A stretch of 64,000 nucleotides of DNA from positions 124,001 to 188,000 of the forward strand of contig KQ964268.1 in the NCBI GenBank assembly GCA_001566295.1, given 5' to 3'. Position 1 is the stretch's first letter. Every line of letters starts with the position of its first letter. The position numbers and the translations under genes are program-made. The notes beneath the pieces were generated by a model that did no database searches, was not told the origin of the DNA, and saw only the letters and a list, made by a program, of their open reading frames with translations. This DNA is from Microdochium bolleyi (taxonomy: Eukaryota; Ascomycota; Sordariomycetes; Xylariales; Microdochiaceae). Shown here in pieces: positions 56,463 through 64,000 of this stretch.

Positions 56463-58040
56463 ATGGCAGATCCGACCGCCTCAGACAAGCAGGGCGGTGA
56501 CGGCGCCGGCGCCACGCTGGCCACCGAGGTGACGGCGCAGCACGGCTCGACATCGACTACCATCGTCAACGCCTCGGGCCATGTCGAGGAGCTCGACCGC
56601 CGCTTCTCCCTGCTCTCCGTGGCTGGCCTTGGCTTGACGGTTGGCAACGTCTGGCCTGCTGTGGGCGGCTCTATCCTCGTCGCCATCTTCAACGGCGGGC
56701 CCCCCGGCGTCCTCTACGAGTTCCTCGTCGTGTCCGTCTGCTACTGGCCCGTCGCCGCCTCCATCGCCGAGCTCGCCAGCGCCATCCCTTCGTCAGCGGG
56801 CGTCTACCACTGGGCCTCGGTCACGCCCGGGCACAAATGGGGCCGCTTCGTCGGCTTCCTCGCTGGCTGGTGGAACTACCTCGCCTGGGTCTTCGGTGCG
56901 GCCTCCATGTCGTCCATCTTTGCCAACACGGTCGTCCAGATGTACGCCCTCAACAACCCCGACTTCGCCGCCGCGACCTGGCACGTCTTCCTCGCCTACA
57001 TCCTCACCACCTGGCTCGCCTGCCTGTGCGTCTGCTTCGCCAACTCGGCCATGCCCTTTGTCAACAAGCTCGGCATCTACGCCATTCTTGGCGGCTTCAT
57101 CGTCACCCTCGTCACTGTCACCGCCATGCCCGGCCGCGGCGGCCGCCCGCCCCATGCGACCTCGTCCTTTGTCTGGTCCGAGTGGCAGGCCGACATTGGC
57201 TACCCCGACGGCATGGTCTTCCTCCTCGGCATGCTCAACGGCGCCTTCAGCTGCGGCCCCGTCGACGCCACCACGCACCTCGCGGAGGAAATCCCCCAGC
57301 CGGAGCGCAACGTCCCTATCGCGATCCTCATGCAGGTCGGCATCGGGTTCGTCACGGGCTTCGCCTACCTCGTCGCCCTCATGTACAGCATCAACGACTA
57401 CCCGGCCCTGTTCGCATCGCCGTACCCGATCGCCGAGATCTACCGGCAGGCCACGGGCTCCAACGCCGGCGCGATCGGCCTGCTCGCCCTCGTCGCCATC
57501 TGCATCTGGCTCACCGTCATCGGGCTGTACATTACCTGCGGCCGCACCCTCTGGGCGCTCGCGCGCGACGGTGCGTCCCCGTTTCCAGGCATCTTCGGGC
57601 AGGTGCACCCGAGGCTCGGGATGCCGCTGTGGTCCACGCTCGCGACGGCCGTGCTGGTCACGCTGCTGGGCGTCATCTACCTCGGCAACACGACCGCGTT
57701 CAACGCCTTTGTCGGCAGCTTCGTGCTGCTCTCGAGCAGCTCCTTCCTCGCGTGCATCCTGCCCAACCTGCTCACGGGCCGCACCAACATCACCTACGGG
57801 CAGTTCCACATGCGCAAATCGGGGTTGGGGTTCATGGTCAACGGCGTCGCGTGTGTGTACATGCTCGTCTTCTTTGTGATCTACTGCTTCCCGGGTTCGC
57901 TGCCGACCAGCGCCGCGTCAATGAACTACGCGAGTGTGCTTTGGGGTGGGCTGACGATCATTGTCGGGGTCTGGTGGCTGCTCGGTGCGAGGAAGGGCTA
58001 TGTCGGGCCTCTGACAACAGGTGGTGGAGTTCATTCTTGA
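56463..58040 (+). CDS. APC-superfamily permease (choline/GABA/amino-acid type)
   Basis: 525 residues, one exon, start context cagcacaATGG. A hydrophilic cytosolic N-terminus (1-45) precedes RRFSLLSVAGLGLTVGNVWP, the first-helix region of fungal amino-acid/choline transporters. About twelve hydrophobic segments follow. Family landmarks include ELASAIPSSAGVYHWAS after helix 2, the substrate-site stretch GAFSCGPVDATTHLAEEIPQ in the middle, and TCGRTLWALARDGASPFPG. The protein would import amines or amino acids by proton symport across the plasma membrane (family knowledge). Similar proteins are annotated as choline or GABA permeases, but the substrate cannot be fixed from sequence. Length is typical. 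It is transcribed away from the monooxygenase and toward the P450. Confidence 0.9.
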   Translation: MADPTASDKQGGDGAGATLATEVTAQHGSTSTTIVNASGHVEELDRRFSLLSVAGLGLTVGNVWPAVGGSILVAIFNGGPPGVLYEFLVVSVCYWPVAASIAELASAIPSSAGVYHWASVTPGHKWGRFVGFLAGWWNYLAWVFGAASMSSIFANTVVQMYALNNPDFAAATWHVFLAYILTTWLACLCVCFANSAMPFVNKLGIYAILGGFIVTLVTVTAMPGRGGRPPHATSSFVWSEWQADIGYPDGMVFLLGMLNGAFSCGPVDATTHLAEEIPQPERNVPIAILMQVGIGFVTGFAYLVALMYSINDYPALFASPYPIAEIYRQATGSNAGAIGLLALVAICIWLTVIGLYITCGRTLWALARDGASPFPGIFGQVHPRLGMPLWSTLATAVLVTLLGVIYLGNTTAFNAFVGSFVLLSSSSFLACILPNLLTGRTNITYGQFHMRKSGLGFMVNGVACVYMLVFFVIYCFPGSLPTSAASMNYASVLWGGLTIIVGVWWLLGARKGYVGPLTTGGGVHS

Positions 58041-60314
58041 AGAAGCCTGGAAAAGAAGAAGGACGAACACAGCACTCAGTCCGTAGACACCATCCACCTT
58101 ACTCGCACATTGCATATATATTCTGCAAGCGTCTGTGCACACTGGCCTCCCTCAGCAACACCCGACCGTAAGTGGTCCTCGTGCGTGCTCGTCGTGGATT
58201 TCAGGTGCGGCAGTGCCTGAATAATGATCGAAGTGAAAACACGTCTTCGTACGGGACAGAAGCACTAGTAAGTAATCCCAGAGGGCCATGGGCCACGGGC
58301 CAGCGCTTCCGCCCTGATCTCGCAGTACTTGACAAGTGACGCTCGCCCGGGACTGGCCCAGCCGGACGGCGCACAAATCAGGGTCCCTGGACAATATGCG
58401 GTCGGTTGTGAAATGCCACAAGATATGCATCAGTGCAGTACCAAGGGCAGGCCAAGGACAATGGCAAGCTACTGTTTCTTCCCGCACAATCGTTGGAGTC
58501 ATGCATGCATAAACTTTGTGCCCGGCCGTAGCTGGTCAAACCACTGCGTCTTGTGGCTGAGCTCACCTGCAGGCTACAGATGGCTCAACGAGTCAAAACT
58601 TAATTCCTCCCCAGCCTGCCATCAATAGAGTTTCCGGCCGAGCTTCCATCCGATGGCCAAGGAGCCAGGGACTGCTGCCAGAAAGTTCCAGAAAGGACAA
58701 TACTGTTTGACACGCACATGCTTTTATCCCCTGCGTCGATCTTTCAACGACCGCTGCAAAAACCTTGCCAACGTTCAAGACATGCAGTGCACGACAGAAC
58801 AGCGCCAGTCCGAACCGCGAATCACCTCATATCGCAAGATGAGGAGCATCGTTGAGATCATGCTTCGAGGATACAGAAACTGTACCAAAAGACTCGGCGC
58901 TGTCCACCTAGTCAGAAGTTCTGCGCGAGAGAGTCTCCCTTCCGCAACAAGCTAGCCAGTTATAAGGCACGTGATCGAGACTGCACTACCCGTAGCGAAT
59001 CGTTTGGCTCGTTGTTCACAAGGGCACGTACTGGTTGCAAGTGAACAGTCGAGCTGAGGAGTTGTTGCAGGTCGGAGGGCGAAGACGGAAAGTGCACAAA
59101 GTCTCCGTGCTAGATGTCTGTTTTGTATCCAACGTCCGTCCTGCCCGGTAATGAATGACCGGAGGATAGGACACCGATCAATCAAGAACCAAGCTGCGTG
59201 GAACGCAAATCCAGAATGGATGTGCGGGGTTTGGCAACCCAAGGTAAAAACGGCGGATTGGCCGGAGCAGTCGCCGCTGATCAGACACTGCAGCGAGAGC
59301 GATCGACGCTGACTTAGCATCAGCTCGCACCGACCCTTGCGTGGCCATTTAGTGAAGCATGAAATAGAAGGGGAAAAACGGCTCATTAATCTCCGGCAGA
59401 AAGTTATGCTTCGCTGACAACAAGCACTTCGGGAAGCCAGTGGCGTCAGGACGAAACCAGCGGGAGGCGCCGCCTTGGCGACACCCATCCGCTCGCAGCT
59501 CGCCAACATGGCCACCGGCCACACTGCTGCCATGGCGATGGGGGTGCGACCCCTTGTTACGACTCGTGTATTTCAGAATCTCCAGGTCAGATGGGTCCAA
59601 GCAGGTTTGCGGAGACTCTCCCGACCCGCGCTAAATTGGCCAGGAGGGCCGCCCCAACTCGGGCCAATCGATCCATCCAGTCACAACAAAGAGACGAAAG
59701 CTCCGGGCGAGGACAGCCCCAGCAGCCCTGGCGATGGCAAAGGCAGCAGGTGCCGTCATTGCTTGCGTATCACTGGGAATTCATTCAGGAGCGCCGTTGT
59801 ATCGGCCCGTGCTCGATGCCTGGCAGCATACGGACATCCATGCCTGCAACGTTAACCTGCGTAGACCTTTCACGATCGGGGTTCGGAGTCCAAGAATCCG
59901 GTGGTCCAGAGTCCCCTCGACATCCCGCCATGCCTAGCCGGGAAAGACTGGACCCTGTATACTATCCCCTTCCAATGGGCGCCCCTGCATTACTGTCGGC
60001 AGTTACAACGTCGGAGCTAGAGTCGGACCTTCGCGCCCCGGGAGTGACGTGTAGCGGCACTTTTGATCAGCATTTGCGTGGAGATGGCACAAATCAGTTA
60101 TGCACGAGCAACGGGACAGCTGGATCCGGGAATGGTGGCTTCCACAAAGACGCCAAGTGATAAAGATAAATAATGGCCAGGCAGAGCCGCAGGCATCGTC
60201 GTGCTGCCACATCACTTCACACGTGCAGTCATCTCTGATACAGCAAGCAGAAGCGATCCCAAGCCTACCAAAACACGACTTTTCCACCAGCACATTTCCA
60301 CAGCAGTCGCAGCC
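58041..60314. other. Gene-free 2.3 kb region
   Basis: Open frames up to 193 codons on either strand (58952-59533 minus, 59591-60160 plus) lack protein-like composition. No repeats or RNA genes. The final 100 bp is an A/C-rich leader for the P450 gene. Confidence 0.5.
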
Positions 60315-62172
60315 ATGGTCGAGCTTGCTCTAGATGGTGGCGTCCACCATGCGGTTGTTCTTATAGGCGGACTAGCCGTCTCTGTACGTTGGGCAGCCCA
60401 TCAATGCTTCTGTCTTGTCACCAACCACACCGGCTAACCTGATGCGACCCTTTTAGTTCGTGGCATACGTGGTTGGCACGGCAGTGTACCATGTTTGGTT
60501 CCATCCACTAGCCAAGGTCCCAGGGCCGAAGCTTTGGGCAACCTCTGACATGTTCTACATGTGGAAGGCCAATGTGTGCAGGAATATGAGTATCCACGGT
60601 ACATCGCTGCATCGCAAGTACGGCCCCATGGTTCGCGTCGGCCCTGATCGTGTCTTGGTCGACGGCAGCATCGCCTGGTCGCAGGTCCACGGGCGGCGGA
60701 GCAACAGCGAAGACACTGAATTCAGCAAGTTTGCAGGCACACTCTTCCCAGACGACCACATGTCCATCATCGGGGCCAACCGCGAGACGCACCGGCGGCA
60801 GCGGCGGCACATGGCCCATGCCTTCAGTGCAGCGGCCATGCACGAGCAGGAGGGCATCATCAGTGGCTACGTCGACAAGCTGATGAGCGCGATCGAGGCG
60901 TGTGCCCGGAAGGGGGAGACGCTGAACATTGTCCATTATTTCAATTACGCCACCTTTGACATCATCGGCGATCTCGCCTTTGCAGACAGCTTTGGCAGCC
61001 TCGACGGCAACACTACCTTCGTCGACAATGCATTCCGCGGGCTCATTGGCAACTCCTTGAACCGTTTTCTGTACAGGTTCCCCCTCATGCGGGCTCCTCT
61101 CATGCTCATGTTTGGGTCCAAGGAGCTTGCGGCCGCCCGGGAGGCTGGGCTTGCCAACAACCGGCTCGGCCGCGAGAAGGCCAGGGCGCGCATGGCCTTG
61201 GACGACAAGATCAAGGAGTCGGGTAGACGCGATTTCGCCACGTACATGCTGCGCCGCGGTAAGGACGGCGAAGAGATCCTCAGCACGGAGGAGATTGAGA
61301 TCAACTCACAGGTCCTCGTCATCGCCGGCAGCGAGACAACGGCCACGGCGCTCTCCGGCGCCGTGTTCCACCTCAGCCGGCCCGAGGCTGCGGAAAAGCG
61401 GCGCAGACTTGTCGAGGAGATCCGCACGGCATTTACGGACGAGGCCGCAATCGACATGACCAGCACCGCGCACCTCGAGTACCTCCACGCCGCCATCGAG
61501 GAGGTTCTGCGCGTCTATCCGCCAGCGGCGTCTGTCACGCCGCGACAGAGTCCGGGTGCCGAAGTCAATGGCGTCTGGCTTCCGAAAGGCGTACGTTACC
61601 CAGCAGCTGACTCGCTTGACAGCAGAGATGGAGGATATGACTATGAAGCTGACTGGAACTCGGCATTTTTAGACTGGCGTCCTGTACGACACCCTATCAT
61701 CGTTCGGAAATCCCGCGTACTTCAAGAACCCAGACACATTTGTGCCTGAGCGCGTAAGCAGAACCCCGTTCCCGAGGCCGCGCCGATCCGCCTTGCTCGG
61801 CACTTTCTCTCTCCGCAGCTCAGTCCACCTCTTCCTGTCATCTCGAAACAGCTCAGCTAATCAATTTTATCTGCGTGGCCCTTGCAGTGGCTCAAACCGT
61901 CGCATCCCTTCCACGACCCTATCTACGACAATGACCGCAAGGACATCTTCAAGCCCTTCAGTGCCGGCCCACGCGACTGCATCGGCAAGAACCTCGCCTA
62001 CGCCGAGATGCGCGTCACCCTCGCCCGCCTCTTGTTCCGCTTCGACCTCGAGGTGCTCCCCGGACAGGACAACTGGACGAAGAACCAGACCACCACGCCG
62101 CTCGTCTGGATCAAGGAGGGGCTGGAGGTACGCCCTACGCTGCGGAAGGGGCTTGGGGCGGACAAGGAGTAG
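60315..62172 (+). CDS. Cytochrome P450 monooxygenase (CYP65-like)
   Basis: Four exons give 522 residues: 60315-60383, 60457-61590, 61673-61753 and 61888-62172, all with GT-AG introns. Exon 1 plus the start of exon 2 form the ER membrane anchor (about 13-35), followed by HPLAKVPGPK. The I-helix oxygen-binding motif is AGSETT at 313-318. The ExxR pair is Glu372/Arg375 in EEVLRVYPP. The third exon supplies GVLYDTLSSFGNPAYF and the PERF-like FVPER. The heme loop FSAGPRDCIGKN carries the axial Cys459. The overall look is that of CYP65-type enzymes, such as isotrichodermin C-15 hydroxylase relatives, which oxidise terpenoid or polyketide substrates. The real substrate is unknown, as no synthase gene is nearby. 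The gene appears intact. Without recognising the short first exon, the anchor would be lost. Confidence 0.92.
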
Positions 62173-62800
62173 ATTGCGCCAGCAGACCGCCGCCAAGACT
62201 CTGCCCATGCGTGACCGACGCTTGCGCGCGGATTCGAGTGCCAAGGGATGAGTTGTGGGGATTTCGGGAGAGGTACTAGTTTACTGATATTTCATTATTT
62301 GCTTGGGCCATCTGGTCTGGACCTATTCGCATTGAGGAAAGGCATATTAAACTGTTTGGTCGCACACTTGAACGCGTTCTATTTATTGTCGACCTGGGGG
62401 CTTAGATCTTTTTCGAGCCGTCATGTTTACCTAGGTGGTCAAGCATCACAATAGCACGTACATTGCAACACTAGAGGTGGCGAGCAAGAGCTGCTGTTGT
62501 GGCAATCCTGGACACTGATGACCTGCGTGGTTTTGACCAATTTTGACCACTCCGTGGAAGCTATCAAGGAGCACCCCAGGACGTTGACTATCAGCCAGCT
62601 ACCAAACTCCCAGTGTTTATGGGGGTGATCTCAGTGCAGTGGTTGCGCATGTACAGCTAAGCCCGTGGGGGCCGGGCACTTGCGAAAACTATCAATCAAA
62701 ATCCGATCTCTACATCATGGCCCCCTACACAGCCGCGGCCTGCCGGATAAAGGCAATGATCAAAAAGACATGTCAAAATGGCAAGAGTCCAGCGCAGCAG

Positions 62801-63130
62801 GGCAAAGACCGCTCTTTCACACAGGCTTGCACGCATGCGGAAGTGGCTGGCTGAGACGGGCGGCCAGCTGAAGAAAGTGGCTTGCTGAGGGACTGCTAGC
62901 GAGCGGCCCCAACCTTTTCAGTGCGGGTCGGTGCACGTGGCGTCCGCCACGGAGCTGAACCAACGTGCTTGAACATGGAACGCTTTCCCTTATTCAACCA
63001 GTATCTCTTTCCTTATCTGTCTGAGTGTATGCGTGAACGAGCCAATTCATCTCATGTGAACGCGCCCAAGAAAGACCCTCTCTCCATGCATACACGCACG
63101 CGGAGGTGGCTGCCTCAGACAGGGAGCTAG
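62801..63130. repeat. Imperfect direct repeat, two arms of about 60 bp
   Basis: Arms at 62801-62869 and 63067-63130 share aaagacc, then a gap of about five bases, then cacgca-gcgga-gtggctg-ct-agac. By eye they are roughly three-quarters identical. This could be an old local duplication. Confidence 0.45.
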
Positions 63131-63296
63131 CGGACACCTGTAATCTTGTCAGCTGAACATGCTTGAGCCTAGAAAGCTTTTCCAGATGATGGATGTGACG
63201 AGTAAAGAGTCCTGCCACAGGACAGGACCAGAAGGGGGAAGGGAATATCAAAAGCATCACCTTGCCGAGGTTCGATTCCTATGGTTACCGAATGGA

Positions 63297-63303
63297 TATA
63301 AAT
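63297..63303 (+). promoter_or_regulatory. TATA box of the lipase-like gene
   Basis: TATAAAT lies about 140 bp before the ATG at 63438 and is followed by a C/A-rich leader ending cttccgcaATG. Confidence 0.6.
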
Positions 63304-63437
63304 TCCAGTGCCCGTCCCATCGCTGAGTGATTTACACACTGATAGCCATCAGCCAAACCGATCAGCCCCCAGACTCTTTGCTCACATTTTTCAGTTAACA
63401 CACACCTCCCTTCCATAAGTCATCAAAATCTTCCGCA

Positions 63438-64000
63438 ATGTCCAACACGTACGAATACAACCTTGCACAGCAGTTTTATGCCCTCTCGGCAGCCTCCAAC
63501 GGCGTCGGGCTCTGCAAGGGTCCGGCAGACCAGCTCCGAGACAAGCTAGCCCTGGCGCTCAAGCAGACACTGCCGAACATGTCAGGCGGCTGGACGGTGT
63601 CATGGGGCCCGTACGTCCACAAGCCCAGGATCGCAAAATACCCCCAGAACGTGTGGTACGCCGCCGTCAGCGAGTCGCAGAAATATGTCGTCGTCTCAGT
63701 GGCCGGCACGGCCCCGGACTCGTTGCCAGCCTGGTTCAACAACCTCGACGTGGCTAGGGTCGTCGACTTCGCCGCTTGGACCGACGCCTGGAGACAGAGC
63801 GGCAAGGTCACGGACCCTCTAATCGTCGATCCCACAAGTATCGACCCCAACAGCGCCTACATCAGCAACGGCACGGCGGACGGAGTCCGCAATGTCCTGA
63901 GCAAGCAGTCCGCACTCCCCTCCGACAACAACAAGCGGGTCTGGGAGTACCTCGCGGGCGTCGACCCCAGCTACACGATCCTCTTCGCAGGGCACTCGAT
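63438..64000 (+). CDS. Fungal class-3-type lipase/alpha-beta hydrolase, N-terminal part
   Basis: The first 187 codons of a gene that runs off the right edge; no stop has been reached. No signal peptide is visible (MSNTYEYNLAQQFYALSAAS). The sequence follows the fold of fungal class-3 lipase-like hydrolases: VSESQKYVVVSVAGTAPDSL with an AGT oxyanion-type strand end, a lid-like stretch, and YISNGTADGVRNVL. It stops just after the nucleophile elbow FAGHS (Ser187), the start of the GHSxGG motif. In the family the Asp and His of the triad come later, outside the window. An ester substrate is expected but unspecified. One exon so far. The TATA box at 63297 supports the start. Confidence 0.85.
   Translation, partial: MSNTYEYNLAQQFYALSAASNGVGLCKGPADQLRDKLALALKQTLPNMSGGWTVSWGPYVHKPRIAKYPQNVWYAAVSESQKYVVVSVAGTAPDSLPAWFNNLDVARVVDFAAWTDAWRQSGKVTDPLIVDPTSIDPNSAYISNGTADGVRNVLSKQSALPSDNNKRVWEYLAGVDPSYTILFAGHS

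Larger units (their letters stand above)
62173..63437. other. Intergenic region, 1.27 kb
   Basis: It contains the P450 3' flank, an imperfect direct repeat (62801-62869 and 63067-63130) and the lipase promoter. A tRNA B-box-like ggttcgattcc at about 63269 does not fold as a tRNA. No gene was recognised. Confidence 0.5.

Noticed and set aside
53368..62172. Secondary-metabolite cluster (monooxygenase, permease, P450)
   Set aside because: No backbone synthase or pathway regulator lies in the window, and the spacing and orientations are ordinary.
63264..63284. B-box-like ggttcgattcc
   Set aside because: The flanking bases do not form a five-pair T-stem, and no A box or acceptor stem is present.

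Overview
The window is nuclear DNA of a filamentous ascomycete (Pezizomycotina; the gene families suggest Sordariomycetes, which is inference). The evidence is eukaryotic gene structure: short 55-120 nt GT-AG introns, one probable GC-AG intron, GC-ending codons, TATA-type promoters with CT-rich leaders, and fungal families such as a Pth11-like rhodopsin-fold receptor, a DUF3176-type membrane protein, a NACHT NLR, a CVNH lectin, an S10 carboxypeptidase and a P450. I resolved 19 protein genes, two of them cut by the window edges, plus one gene relic. Splice sites were read by eye and checked for frame closure. No convincing tRNA, rRNA, complete transposon or CRISPR array was found.

Layout. 0-4.6 kb: the tail of a CocE/X-Pro-type hydrolase, a BAHD-type acyltransferase and a convergent Ser/Thr-rich secreted protein. 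4.6-9.4 kb: gene-poor, with a decayed reading frame. 9.4-20.9 kb: a membrane-protein neighbourhood with a Pth11-like receptor, a DUF3176-like protein and a third large membrane protein, interrupted by a secreted amidohydrolase. 20.9-26.6 kb: a long gene-free stretch leading to a Thr/Tyr/Pro-repeat, probably GPI-anchored wall protein. 28-34 kb: mostly empty, with one small unknown protein. 34.4-38.4 kb: a cyanovirin-N-homology lectin convergent with a NACHT NLR. 42.4-46 kb: a secreted modular repeat protein and a second small unknown protein. 49-54.7 kb: a secreted PAN/apple-like protein, an S10 carboxypeptidase and an FAD monooxygenase. 56.4-64 kb: an amino-acid/choline-type permease, a CYP65-like P450 and the start of a class-3-type lipase.

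The genes do not form a classical secondary-metabolite cluster, because no PKS, NRPS or terpene synthase is present. The recurring theme is the cell surface and self/non-self recognition: receptor, membrane proteins, wall proteins, lectin and NLR. The points most worth following are the 619-residue secreted protein, with Gly-Tyr-Pro-Ser repeats and about 20 degenerate 13-17-residue amphipathic repeats; two small proteins whose C-terminal halves loosely resemble a velvet-like beta-sandwich; the lectin/NLR pair, with an 11-nt microexon in the lectin gene; and an S10 carboxypeptidase with Ala-Gln in place of Gly-Glu before the nucleophile.
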